From: Porphyra umbilicalis
Taxonomy: Eukaryota; Rhodophyta; Bangiophyceae; Bangiales; Bangiaceae
Reading direction: 5' to 3'
Assembly: GCA_002049455.2 (NCBI GenBank)
Contig: KV918869.1
Location: forward strand, 124,001 to 188,000
DNA: 64,000 bases
The position numbers were made by a program, and so were the translations under genes. Below, in pieces: positions 33,445-44,957 of the stretch. Within the stretch, counting starts at the first letter, position 1. Every line of letters begins with the position of its first letter. The notes under the pieces are model-generated. The model was not told the origin of the DNA, did no database searches, and saw only the letters and a program-made list of their open reading frames with translations.

Positions 33445-34015
33445 CGGACCGGCCGCCACCCCGCCCTCACCGACCGGTCGCCACCCCGGCCCCACCGACA
33501 GGCCGCCACCCCGCCCCCACCGACTGGCCGCCACCCCGACAGCGCCGACCTGCTGTCACCGCTGCCCCCGCAGACCGGCCGCCACCCCAACAGCGCCGAC
33601 CGGCGGCCACCCCACCCCCACCGACCGGCTGCCACCCCGTCCCCACTGACCAGCCGCCACCCCGTCCCCACCGACCTACCGCCACCCCGACAGCGCCGAC
33701 CTGCTGTCACCGCTCCCCCCGCAGACCTGGTGCTTCCCCGACAGCGCCGACCGGCGGCCACCCCACCCCCACCGACCGGCCGCCACCTCACCCCCACAGA
33801 CCGGCCGCCACCCCGCCCCCACAGACCTACCGCCACCCCGCCTTCATCAACCTGCTGCCACGGCGACTGCCTCGACCTGGTGTGAACCGCCATCGCCGAC
33901 CAGCTGCCACTCCGCCGACCAGCTGCCACTCCGCCGCGTCCGACGTGCGTTAACCCCGACCCCACGAACCTGCCGCCACCCCGCCCCCACTGACCTTCTG
34001 ACACCCCGCCCCTAC
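33445..34015. repeat. 25-bp minisatellite, about 20 units
   Basis: Units of the type CCGACCGGCCGCCACCCCG followed by CCCCCA or ACAGCG, period 25 bp. There is a suggestion of higher order: units with the ACAGCG end and the CTGCTGTCACCGCT variant alternate. Since 25 is not a multiple of three, the open frame across it on the minus strand is not a credible gene. Confidence 0.8.
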
Positions 34016-34502
34016 CCCTACTGCGGCCCGCCGGCGGCACCATGGGTTGGGCCGCCAGCGTCGCGCCGCCCCGCTGCGGGCGCCGACCGGTGGGTCGCAC
34101 CCACTGTCTGGGGGGAGCTCGCCGATCTATTGGAGCGCTACGTACGGTCTGGCGCCGCCAACGGCCGGCGGTGGCATGTGGCCAGGGGGGGGTGGGGGAG
34201 CGTGGGGGGGGAGACGCTCCCCCGCGCTGAGGGTCCTTCTGGTTCACCGTCGACGTCGCCCCGAGGGAGGCGCTCGGCAGTGTCTGCAGCAAGCCGACGC
34301 CCGCCCTGCCCGCAGCCGCCGACGGTTGTGGCGTGGCGGGCGAAACACCCCGTTGCGCCACGGCCAGTGGGATTACAGGCGGCATTTGCGGGGGCGGCGC
34401 TGCTGGGGCGGGGGGGGCGGCGGTGTGGGCGGCGTCGGTCGGCGCCCGGGCGCACCCGCGGCGCCTCGGCCGACTGTACCGCGGGTGTGTCGACAAACAT
34501 GG
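34016..34502. other. No supported gene
   Basis: GC-rich sequence between the minisatellite and the TACA-flanked element; nothing recognisable. Confidence 0.3.
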
Positions 34503-34506
34503 TACA

Positions 34507-35196
34507 CACGCCCAGTTAAGACACCCCTGAGGCGGACATTAGGATTGCCGGCCATTCATTGGCCAGATTGGTAGGTGTCAGACGCTTTTCACTTGTCCAG
34601 CGGTTGGAACAAGCTTTCTGAAGACGTGTCCTAACCGTAGCTGGCAGCAGGCGCATCAGGGCGTGTCGGGGCATTCACAGCACACGTGTTTCTTCCAATA
34701 TGTGACAAACCGAAAGTCTACCTGCTGAACCATGCGAATCGCGTCGATCTGGAGCAAGCCGGATCGCCATCACGCTCGTTGCAGACCGGGCCATGTTGAG
34801 CACTGTGATGACTCTGGATGGTCTATTTTTTTTGGATGAGCCTATGATCGAAGGACGGGGGGGTAGTAGCTTGGGTTCTATGATACGGATGGGGAACGAG
34901 GTGACATCAATGCGTCAAGGTGGGACAATCTTTTCATCAGAGGTAGCGTGAGAAGAGCAGCAGCTACAAAAAAACGAGGATGTCAAAAGTGGGTTGCAAA
35001 CCACGTAGCATTGTTCACCACGAGCTTCTCTATCATTATAGGCCACGATCAGTAACATAAGTTTCTGCTTTTTACCTGCTTTTTTACGCTTCTTATGTGT
35101 ACGCCTCTCGGTACCGTGGAGACGGTACGAGTTTCACGTGTACGCTGTAATGATGCAACGTGTCCGCATCCTAATGTCCGCCCTTAACTGGGCGTG
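34507..35196. mobile_element. Non-autonomous inverted-repeat element, 690 bp, TACA flanks
   Basis: The left end CACGCCCAGTTAAG, a 10-bp insertion, then GGCGGACATTAGGAT, is mirrored at the right end without the insertion (35169-35196). TACA flanks both sides (34503-34506 and 35197-35200). The interior is AT-rich and has no gene. The superfamily is not clear from TIR or TSD length. Confidence 0.7.
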
Positions 35197-35200
35197 TACA

Positions 35201-37425
35201 GCACTGAAATTTTAAAAGTGTTATTGCAGACCTGCTGGCGGCCCCCCGCCCCCCCCGCCGGCAGGCGTGCCCCACCCGGGCGCCCGACGGCCCAGCGCCC
35301 GAGGCGGCGGCCACGGGCGCCCCTCCCCCCGCGACGTCGACGGTGGGAGCGCACCCGCCTAACCCGCCGCCGCCACGCCCACCGGCGGGCACGGCGGGCG
35401 CCCCCCCCCCCCCCCCCGGCAGCACCGACACCTCACGCAGCCACCGGCCCGGCCGTCACCCCCCACGCCCGCCCTCCCCCCCCCAAACTGCCACCGACGC
35501 CACCCCCCGGCGCAAAGCGGGGTCGTTTCCCCCCCCCCCCGTCCCCCACGACGGCCACAGCAACTGGTCGGCCGCAGAAGCGGCGGCGACCGCAGCCTGT
35601 GCCGCCGCCAAGCGCGCGACGGCGGATGCAAGCGCGCGCTCTCGCCGCCCGGCCGCCGCTGCGGCCGCCGCCCGCCGCGCGGCGGCGGCGGCCGCTGCCA
35701 CTGCCGAGCGGCCGGCAGTCGTGGCCGCCATCACGGGCCGGCGCGTGGCAGTGGCGGTGGCTGGGGTGGCCGCGACGGCAGACGCCGTGGTCGCCGATTC
35801 TGCCGCGGCGACGGCGGACTTGGTCGCGGCCGTCGCCGTCACCGTCGCCGTCTATGTTGTCCGCCGCGGCGGGCGCCGCACCAACGGCGCCGACGCCGCC
35901 ACCGCCGCCGCCACCGCCGCCGCCACTGCCACCGGCGCGCGCAAGGGCACGCGAGCGGCGACAGGCGCGAGCAGCGCCGCCGCCGCCATCTCGTCACCGG
36001 CGACCAGAAACTCGGGCGCCAGCGGCGGATACAAGCCCGCCGCCCCTTCAATCTCTCCCGCTCCACGGCGCAAGCGGCGGCGGCCAACGAAGCCCGCACG
36101 CGCGTGGCGCCATACACCGCCGCAACGCCGGCGCGCGTGACGTAACCCCCCGCCCCCGCCGCGGCCGCTGCCCCCACAGGGCGGGCTGCGGCCCTTCCTT
36201 GTCGCGGCGGTCGGGTCAGCGACGTGGTGGCGTCCGCCGCTGCGCCAACTGGCCCAACGCGTGTGGCGGTAGTGGCGAGGATAGCTACCGCCGCCGCCGC
36301 CCGCGCCGCCGCCAGCGCCGAGGCCGCCGTCGTCCCCGGCGGTGGTGCATCTACAGCCCGACGCGCGGTGGCGGTGCGTCGACAGACCGAAGCGCGGTGG
36401 CCGCGGCTGCCGCCGCCGCGGCAAACACGCCGAGCCCCGACACGGCGGCGACTTCGACCGACGCCGCCGACGGGGTCCACGGGCCACGCGGCCCACTCCG
36501 CCTTGAGCAGACCGCGAGCACCACCACCACCAGCCCCGCGGCCCCCAGCACGGCTTCCACGGCCGGCGCCGCCATCATCAGAACCGTGGCGGCGGCGGCG
36601 GCGACCACCAGCGACACGCTCGCCGCCGCCGCCGCTACTTCGACGACCGCCCACGTGCGGATGACGTCGGGGGCGGCGGCCGCCGCCGCCGCCGCCGCTG
36701 CCGCCACCAGCCGCCCTGCGGCACGCGGCGGGAGGGGTGGGGGCTGCGGCAGGGGTGGTGGGGCCTTGCCGCCGCCCACCGCCTCCGCAGCGGCGGCGAC
36801 GGCCACAGCGGCCATGTCCGCGGCACCCCCCGCGCCCTCGACACGTCCCCCTCCAACGACAGCGAGCGGAGGGTCACGGCAGTTAGGCAGCGGGTGGTAA
36901 GGCCATCGGCGGCGCCTTCCCCCTTTTCGCCCGCATTCTTCCCCCCCCCGCCAGCCACACGGCGGCCGCCGCGGAGTTTGACTTTGTTGGCGATGCGCCG
37001 CGCTTGCGCGCGCGACACGGCGCCGCGGAGGCGCTCGGCGTCGGCCGACGGTGCCCACCGAGAGCCCCACCTCTGTGTGTGCGGCGGGGGCGGCGAGGCG
37101 GTCATCGACGGTGGTGGCGGCGGTGGCAGCCAGCCCCCGCCACACCGGCGAGCGGGGGGGGAGTGGCCCCCGCTGCTGGCGGCGGTGGGCGTCGACGGAG
37201 AGTGCCACGGGGAGGGGGAGCCCCGGTGCGAGGGGGACAGCGGGGTTCCCGTCCAGCCCGACTGGGTTCGTGTCGGCCCGCACCGAGGCAGTGAGCAGGT
37301 CGGCGTGCGGCGGGGGGATGGCCGCCGCTGTTTATGCAGGCAGAGGCGGTGGGTCATCCGCAGTCCCCGCTGCCGCCGACGCTGCCGTCTCTGCGGCCAC
37401 CGCGGCGACCGCCTCGGCAGCTTAC
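35201..37425. repeat. Ala-rich duplicated block, copy B (about 2.2 kb)
   Basis: Diverged copy of 29241-31435 in the same orientation; it starts AAGTGTTATTGCAGACC at 35216. The same peptide-level matches occur on both strands (see copy A). The block begins within a few bases of the right end of the 690-bp element, so that element inserted at or next to the block's edge. Confidence 0.55.
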
Positions 37426-38271
37426 ACGCCCAGAGCGCGGCTGTCTGATTGTAGCCGCGCGTCTATCATGCCGGCCGCCACCACCCCCCCCGAAGCGGGG
37501 ACACCCCCCCCCCCAGCCGCGCAGCCGCCCAGTGACCCAGCACCCCGCGGATCGTCGCCATGACGGCCGCCGTGAGGAGGTGGCCCACCACCACGGCAAT
37601 GGCGGCAGCGCCCGCTCATCGGCCGCGATTCGTCTTGCCGCCTCCGTCGCCACCCGTGGTGGCAGATGGGGAGGGGGGGGAGCGACCCCACCGCGTTTTT
37701 CAAACGTCCCGAATGCAAGAAAAGGGGGATGGGGGTGTTGGGGGGGGGGGGGCGTCACCGGCGGCGGCGACCGCTTGCCGCGACTTGACCTCCGCCTTAG
37801 CCGCCCGACCCGTGGCGGGCGTCTCTCCTCGGGGGAGAGACGACGGAGGACAAAAGAGGGCGAAAAAGAAAAAGAAGAGGGGGCGGCAAGGAAGCGCGAA
37901 AGTAGGTGGCCACAGACGCGGCGGGGCGGGTCGCAAGTCAGCAGCAACTGGAAGGAAACAGAAGGGGACGGAGACAGACGAGCTCGGGCACGCTCCGTGC
38001 GGCGCCCCACGGCGGATAAGGGATATCCGCTGCGCCGACACCTGCCTTAACGGCGTTTCCCGGGCATGCTTCCCGGGCTGCAGTGACCAGTTCCCGTTTC
38101 TGTGCACACGGCGAACCCGAGGTCCTCAGTTCCTCTGTGACGGGAAACTTTTCCCGAGAAACAGCGTCGAGGCCGGATAACCTTGTACTTGACAGGAGCG
38201 CGACCAGGGCTTGCTGGTGGCGCTTTATTAGGCTGCGGTCCCGTAATATATGTAGTCCCACTATCTCCTCC
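37426..38271. other. No firmly supported gene
   Basis: A + strand frame at 37560-38180 contains a Lys/Arg-rich stretch (QKRAKKKKKRGRQ, about 37850-37885) but no recognisable domain. 38215-38273 is related to 31410-31440 and is the left flank of the following MITE. Confidence 0.3.
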
Positions 38272-38273
38272 TA

Positions 38274-39241
38274 TGGTGCTTTGCTGAGAAATGGAGCATG
38301 CACGTTTGCGAGTGCAAACGTTTGCCGATGTGGACCGATGTCAGGATGTCCATCAGATCGTCTCTCACCTGGCTTCAGGGGACCGATAGCGTCCCAAGCG
38401 CAAGTGCTCCTGGCATGACCGGAGAAAGCCACAGCCACCCACTGGCACATGGTAAGACATGGGACTGAAGGCTCTTCATGCAGCCAATGACTTCTCATGA
38501 TTCAATGTCAAGAACACTGCCCAAACCCTGTCAGATTGCCGGTTCAATGAATGTGACCACGTGCCCATTGGCTGCGTCAGGCGGCCTAGTTTCACAGTAT
38601 TTGAGCCGGGTCTCTACAGTTCACAAGACAGAGACTGCGCACCTCTGCCATCTGGTGCCCCAGAAGAAACGCGAGTGGGCTGGATCCAGTCACTGCTGTA
38701 CCCTTCATCGATGGTGATTGGTCAAAATAATGTCAGTGACACGTCTCGATGTCAATAAACAAAGGCGATCTACTGGTCACGGAGCTCACGTGTTCGGAGG
38801 GCCAATGAACGGCCCGAACGGAGAGAAAAGAATTGCAAGAACTCCTCAATCGTCATGCATGTTCGGAGGCCGATTCAGCCTCTGCGAGCAAACATGAGGG
38901 GCCGGTTAGGGGGGACGCTCCTGACGGCACCGCTGTGGCCGGTGGCTTAAGAAGTCTTGTCCTGATTAGGCTTTCAGCGTGCATGTTCTGGCATCGTTTC
39001 ACAAAGACCACCGCGGGTGTCAGCAGGTACTTGCCACCGGGTCACTCAGAGTGGAGTTTTCCAGCTACTGTCAGCCGTTGTCGGCCCAAGGGCCCGGCGA
39101 ACCTGGTCGGGATGCTTGACGTGTCACACATCACCCGGAAATATCATGGGTCTCCCCACAGCACGGGTCAATGCTCGCAGTGGTCGGGTGTGCATGTTTG
39201 TTTGCGCAAACGTGCATGCTCCATTTCTCAGCAAAGCACCA
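38274..39241. mobile_element. MITE, 968 bp, perfect 37-bp TIRs, TA target duplication
   Basis: 38274-38310 and 39205-39241 are perfect inverted repeats beginning TGGTGCTTTGCTGAG. TA flanks both ends (38272-38273, 39242-39243). The flanks joined at TA match the element-free paralogous stretch at about 31425-31465 (CTCCTcttAATaCGGATG), which acts as an empty site. No transposase; probably mobilised by a Tc1/mariner-type enzyme. Confidence 0.87.
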
Positions 39242-39243
39242 TA

Positions 39244-40509
39244 ATGCGGATGTTTCCCGCGACGAAGAACTGAGGGCGTGTCAGCGTTCGAAGGGTCGCG
39301 ATGACGCTAAATGCGAATAGAGTTACGTGGCTGAGAAGGACTGTCCTGCCAAAAGGGTTTCAAGGCCCGGACGGCGTCTGCCGCCCCGAGTTGCGCTCGG
39401 CGACCACGCGCAGCGTCTTCCGGGGTTCGAAGCGCCCACGATGACCCGCGGGTGATCGTGGTTGCGCGCCGGCTTTTGCTGCGGCGGCGCGTTGGCGGTT
39501 GCTGACGCCATCTACCGGCGCGGTTCGAGGCGCCCCGTCGCACGGCGGTCGATCTCAACCGCCCGCCCGTGCGCCGTCTCGGCCGCGCACAGGTGCGCTG
39601 CGCGGCAGGGTGACGGCCCCGCCGGTGGGCGTTGCGCCACGGCGGCGGGCCGCAGCCGATGCAGTGGCGGCAGCGGCACCCCATTTCCCGCCCCACGCCA
39701 CCCCCACCACTGCAACGTTGCTGTCCGTGCCCCCGTGCGTCCTCGCGCCCATGGACCCGTCCGGCTTGCCCGATGTCGATGCGTCGCCGAGCGCGCCACC
39801 GCCCTGAAGGCGAGGGTATTGCACGCGCGTGCCTGAAATGATACTCCTGTAATGCATATTAAAGACGTAAACTGTCCAGGTCAGGGTCGTGCACGGGCCT
39901 GGATGCCTCGTGCCCATCACGATGCGGTGCACAAAAAGTGGACGCCAAGTAGGGTTTCCCAACTGGTTTATCGTAATTGGTTAAAACTGATTTACATTGG
40001 GTAAAAATCGGACATGGAACGTGAACTGGTTTAAATGCGAAATATGGGACGAACTGGTTATTTTCAATACGAGAGCGTTCCTGACGTGTGACCATAACTG
40101 CCTGCGTTCCTCGGCTTTAATTGCGAGACATATCCAACTCAATGACCTGTGCACGACCTGAACCGACGACTGGTCTCTTCGTCTCTCACATACCCCCACG
40201 GTGGGAAGTGATTCGAAACTTTTCTATTGGCTGGGAAGTGGTCATTTCCCAGGGTACCCCTTCTTGACGGAATGCCTTGTATCTCCCATTCCGAGAACAT
40301 TCTAGATAGAAATTTCTATGGTGTTAGTTGATGCAAGTAGTGATTCTTCGTCAAATGCCAGGTTTTGGGCAAGTCTCATCGTGCCATGTTTGCAGGGCTG
40401 CTCGTGTCCGTGGCGGGCTATAGCGGGCATGCATGTGGCGCTTCGGGCAGGACAGGAGCGCCAGCGACTAAAAGTGTTTTGTAGCTTGGATTTCGCGTGA
40501 ATGACTGCA
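39244..40509. other. No supported gene
   Basis: Mixed sequence; a short A/T-rich patch at 39940-40080 repeats AACTGGTT three times. No gene recognised. Confidence 0.3.
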
Positions 40510-40579
40510 GATCAACTCTAGTTGGGCTTTGTGACGTGACACCATGATGTCACGTCACACAGCCCAACCAGAGTTGATC
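40510..40579. repeat. 31-bp hairpin, 8-nt loop
   Basis: Arms 40510-40540 and 40549-40579 are reverse complements with two mismatches; the loop 40541-40548 is ACCATGAT. Together with 4915-4966 and 5154-5199 it is the third hairpin here with exactly 8 unpaired bases. Possible miRNA/siRNA precursor or foldback remnant. Confidence 0.75.
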
Positions 40580-41193
40580 AGCTCCCCATTATATATTGCA
40601 ATAAGGCGAGTGAGGTTGGCGGCGGTGGAACACGCAGTCCCCGGATCTTGATCAACTCAAGCATAGCAGCACAAGAGGGGTTAAGCGGAAGCTCATTGGG
40701 GTCCGGCGTTGCGAGTACGCCGCTGGTGGGGGGGGGCATGGTGCCAGTGCGTCCGGACCAAGAAGGCCAGATCGGCGGGCGGCACAGCAAGCACTGAAGG
40801 GGTGGTGGAAAGCACGCAAGTGGCGGCAAACCCTCGACGAGGCTACAGTCTGCTCTTGGCGCGGCAAACACGGGTACGAGCCATTTCGGCTGAGAATGAC
40901 GGGAACACTACCGAAGACTTTGGCGCAAGAGAAACGCGGGTGAAGAATGAAGCAGTCGAAGGACGATAAGTGGTGTTAAAATCTGGTTTCGCAAGTAGCA
41001 TCACGACTGTGGTAGACTTGGAGACTTCCGATGGAGTAAAAATACGCAGCTTCCCAGTGTCTGCTGAGATCTGGCACGTGGACTTCCCAGGATACAACGG
41101 TACATCACATCGCACCAGGGTTGTCAGCGTTTAGTTGGGTTTGCCAAACATGAACGGAGGTCAACCTGATTCACTTGAACGCTGGAGCGTTCA
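40580..41193. other. Region upstream of the Gypsy 5' LTR with a coding-like fragment
   Basis: Between about 40840 and 41134 both strands read like protein for about 50-90 codons: plus SGFASSITTVVDLETSDGV and PGYNGTSHRTRVVSV then stop; minus 41115-40843. The plus reading has balanced composition and may be a fragment of a retroelement protease or other transposon gene. Not assignable. Confidence 0.25.
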
Positions 41194-41579
41194 GGTCCAG
41201 ATCTCGGGGAGATCGGATTCGGCCCGGGGCGGGGCTTTTCCCCAGTGGTTTTCCCAACCCCCCTACTACTTGATTGAACTTTTCGCTTTGGAGGGATTTA
41301 TCGGATTGGCGTATTTCAGGTGGCTACTTTGGCCATCGGCGTTCGGGTTTGGGAGGGGTTTATTGAGAGCGGGCACGCCGTCCCCGTCGCAGTTTGATAA
41401 AACCAACTGTGCTTTGGATTACGATTCCCCCCTGGGCTTTGCCGTGATTCTCTCCTCCCGTTTGGCGAAGGCTGGGCTGTGGGTCGACTTCCGAGGCAGA
41501 TCCTTCGACGGACCGAGATGATCAAGAGGTCACTTCAGCAACACGACGAACCAACCTGGTGGTGCTTACAACCGCTACA
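41194..41579 (+). repeat. 5' LTR of Ty3/Gypsy element
   Basis: About 386 bp, repeated in the same orientation at 57295-57680; by eye about 28 substitutions, roughly 93% identity. It ends ...ACCGCTACA immediately before the presumed primer-binding region. The exact left edge is uncertain by a few bases and no clean TSD was found. Confidence 0.85.
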
Positions 41580-41722
41580 ATTTCTGGTGGAGCAGCAGGG
41601 GATTTCGGCCGTTGCCACGCCCGTACCGGGTCGCCGGTTCCCCGATCTTCTGTTGGTTTGTGGAATGAAGGCGACGTGGATCCCCGCGTCGGTCTGTTGT
41701 CGATTACCGCCCGGCCACTACG

Positions 41723-43399
41723 ATGGCGTCACCGCCGGACATCCCCAAGTCAGACGCGATCGCTAGCGGCATGCCGGCGGGTACATCCGCGGTGACCCCA
41801 GCGGTCGCTGCAACAGGGGGATCCGCGGCTGGATCAAGGATCCTCTTCATTCCGCCTCGGCCATTGGCAGACCGCGTGGGCGAAACGGTACGGCGGGTCC
41901 CGCCGGGGGCCGATGCCTTTCTCCCTCGACGTCACGACGAATGGACGGGACTGGTGGATCAAGATCGTGGTTCGGCGACGCCTCTGGCGATGGCAGATCT
42001 GGACACGGCGCTGTCGACTGTCCGCGAATGGCTACTGGCCGACGTTTCTCGGGTAATGGCAGCGCGCCCCGCTGGCTCTGCTCAAGATGCCCCCCGCCGA
42101 GATTCTCCAGTGGACACGCGGAAGAGCCGCAGCAAAGGGAAGTCACGGCGTCACCGTAGTCCCTCGTCGTCATCGTCATCTTCATCTGCCTCGCCGTCGC
42201 CGGCGACAACCGACAACGACGACGACCACGTGAGGCGCAAGGTGGGGTCCGGCAAGATGGCGGTCCTCGAGTGCCCGGACGATCGCTTCGCGGGCGTCCG
42301 GGACTACCGATCGTACCGCCTACGGAACCGTCACTCGACCTACGGGGCGTCGCAGGCCCGCAAGATGGGACGGACTGCCAAGAACATGAAGTTCTTCTTC
42401 GGGGATTCCCCGATGTTCAACGGGAAGAATCCCCTCAAGGTCTTCTCGTGGCTGCGGAATTTCGTCAAGGCCTGCCATGACAACGACGTATCCGAGGGGA
42501 TGAGTTTGTACCTAATTCCCAACTTTCTCGCGGGCGACGCTGAGGAGCGGTTCATTCGGAACCTACCGGGGTCGGATATCGCAGGTGGACAGGGCTCGCT
42601 TCGATCCTTTCCCACGGCGGTGAACTGGCTGTTGTCGACCTACGAGGAGCCGCACGCTTTGGGGCTGGCGCAGGACAAGTTCAGTCGTGCGGCGCTCGTG
42701 GACAACGAGGGGGTGGACGCCTTCGCAGAACATCTACGGAGTCTCGCTGAGCTTTGCGGCAACATCCACTTCGAGGGGACGATGAAACAGCAGCTGATCC
42801 AAGGCCTACCGGAGTACCTGCGGACCGACGCCTTCGTGTACAACTTGGCGCAACGCAGCTACCAGCCAATGTTGACCTACGTGGCGGGGAAGTATCGGGC
42901 CGCCAAGGACGTCATGGCGCTGGCCAGCCGGGGGTCACCCGGGGGATCATCGTGGAAGGGACAGACGTCGACAGGGCCCCGAGGCCTCTCGGTCAATCAA
43001 CTCCACTCCCCGTGGGAGGAGGACGACACGGCGACGTACGACACGGTCACGGTGCTGCCGTCGGGTACTTTGTGGTTCCTCACGGCTGGAGGAGCGCCCT
43101 TCGCTCGGCGGGAGGCCCCGACGGGCCCCCCTCTGTGCTAACAGTGTTGGACGCGCGGACACCGGGTCTCTGATTGCAAGATTCTGACGGACAAACAGCG
43201 GGACCTTGTGAAAGCCGCGCGGAGCACCTTCCTTAGACAGAGGAACGCGGGGGCGGGCGCCGTCGCTAATCGCACCTCCGTCGTGGCCCTGGTGTGGGAC
43301 GACCTGTTACGCGGCGCGGAGTCAACGAAGACGGAAGCGAGGGACGCCCCGCCCGTGGCAACCCGGGCCAAGGGGCGTCGCGCGGCGGGAAACGCCTAG
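41723..43399 (+). pseudogene. gag: Gypsy gag (internal stop in the zinc knuckle)
   Basis: ATG at 41723. Disordered N-terminus with a Ser run (about 42150-42190), a gag/capsid-like region with KFFFGDSPMFNGKNPLKV and LAGDAEERFIRNLPG (about 42390-42570), then the nucleocapsid knuckle, C-x2-C-x4-H-x4-C, at about 43136-43177. The TAA at 43139-43141 replaces one residue between the first two Cys. The reading stays open in the same frame after the stop to 43399. Structural protein of the particle; probably non-functional in this copy unless the stop is read through. Confidence 0.85.
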
Positions 43400-44052
43400 G
43401 GGGGGTGGCATCGCCATCCCCGTTCATCCCCCCTGTCCGCTTCAACTCCCCGGTCGCCCCCCGTCACGTCACGTTTGCCTCCCCGGGCGTATCCGCGACG
43501 TGGCCTGTCCCGGCCCGATGCCCCCGCCGTCGTGGGCGATACCGCCCGCGGTTCAAGGGGACGCTATTGCTACTACGGAAACAGAATTTTGAGAACAGCG
43601 CGTCGTACAAGTTGGCGCCGTGGCAAGCCCCCGTCCGCACAAGGGCGGTGGTCGACACTGGCGCCGGGCCAAGCGTGATCCGCGCGGATATGTTGTCCGA
43701 GGGGTGGACCGAATTTGCATGGCGGGCGCCGCCCCGAACCCAAGTGAGTGACGCCTCGGGGCAGCTGCTCAAGGTGAACGCGGAGGTGTCGCTGACGATC
43801 TACGTCGGGGGTGCCGCTATGGTGTATGAGTTCCTCGTGGTCAAGGCCTTTTCGGTACCGCTCATCCTCGGGTGGGACTTCCAGCACAACTACGTAGACA
43901 CTGTCTCCCCAACACGCAGACGATCAAGTGAGACGACGGCACGTCCACGGTGGCGATGCGGAGCTGGAAGGGGAACACGCGGCCCGCACGCCCCCGCCGA
44001 GGAAACAAACCGAAGGCCCAAGCTGGGGCTATCCGGCTCCGGCAAGGGGTAA
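43400..44052 (+). pseudogene. Gypsy retropepsin-like protease
   Basis: In a different frame from gag. The active-site motif VVDTGAGPSVI lies at about 43650-43682, with the second conserved strand FSVPLILGWDFQHNYVD at about 43850-43900, as in Ty3/Gypsy aspartic proteases. The frame runs out at 44052 while RT-side coding has already begun in another frame (43950 onward), so a frame shift separates them here. Confidence 0.8.
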
Positions 44053-44957
44053 CAGTGGGCCTGCGTTGCATCCAGGCGGTCCAAGTGTGCTGCAACGTCA
44101 AGGGGGTCCACCTGATACGGGAACGCCCCTTCATAATGAGCCGACGGAAGGTACTATTGCACAACGCCGTTGCGGAGTTTTTACCCAACACCCCGCGGTC
44201 CCTCTACCTGACGGACATCGGAGACGTGCCGGTGCACCTCACTAAGGGGTACGTCATCGGAGCCGCGACGGCCTACAGTGGACCGCTGCACGTCGTCGAG
44301 GAGGAGGAGGAACCGGGGGCGGTCCTAACGATGGGGGCGTATCCCCGTGACAAGCCCGACAAGGAGGTCAAGACGGGGCGGCAAGCCGAAGAGGGGATCG
44401 ACGAGGGCCAACCCCCGCCCCGCCCGCCGGAAAATACGTGTCGCAAGCCGGAGGTCCACTGGGAGGGTGTCCCTGGTACGCTCCGCGGTTCCATGGACGA
44501 CCTTCTAGAGGAATACAAGGCGCTATGGGCGGGGCAACTCGGAAAGGTCGACGTCACCCCGCACCGGACCGAGGTGATCCCCGGGGAACGGCCACGGCGG
44601 GCCGAACCCTATCGGGCGAGCCACACTTCGAGGGACATCATCGCCAACAATGTGCAACGCGAACGGGACCTCGGAGTTATCGAGCCCTCAAGTGCCGAGT
44701 GGGCCTTTCCTGTGGTTCTCGTCCCAAACCCCGACGGGACGATGCGGTTCTGCGTGGATTACCGCCGACTTCACGAGGTCACGGTGCGGGATGTGTACCC
44801 GCTGCCACGTATGGACGATTGTATTGACTTTCTCGGGGACGCCAAGGTGTTTTCGACGCTCGACTGCAACTCGGGATAGTGGCAGATCCCCGTGGCGAAC
44901 GAGCTCCGGGACAAGACGACCTTCGTTTGCCACGAGGGGGTCTATCGCTACATCCGC
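43950..44957 (+). pseudogene. pol: Gypsy reverse transcriptase, N-terminal part (split by Copia insertion)
   Basis: Reads through a linker into RT: ERDLGVIEPSSAEWAFPVVLV and RFCVDYRRLHEVTV, LPRMDD (about 44680-44820), FSTLDCNSG. A TAG at 44877-44879 stands where Gypsy RTs have the aromatic residue of YWQI. It continues WQIPV and ends at IR, where the Copia 5' LTR starts (44958). Confidence 0.88.
44953..44957. other. Copia target-site duplication, left (TCCGC)
   Basis: TCCGC flanks the Copia element on both sides (second copy at 50613-50617). Removing one copy plus the element restores the Gypsy RT frame. Confidence 0.9.

Noticed and set aside
33414..34496. Minus-strand frame of 360 codons with GGGRSVG-type repeats
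   Set aside because: Explained by the 25-bp minisatellite; the unit is not a multiple of three, and similar peptides appear in several frames.
37560..38180. Basic protein with KKKKKR stretch
   Set aside because: No domain, no conserved neighbour; the Lys stretch comes from an A-rich tract in otherwise GC-driven frame.
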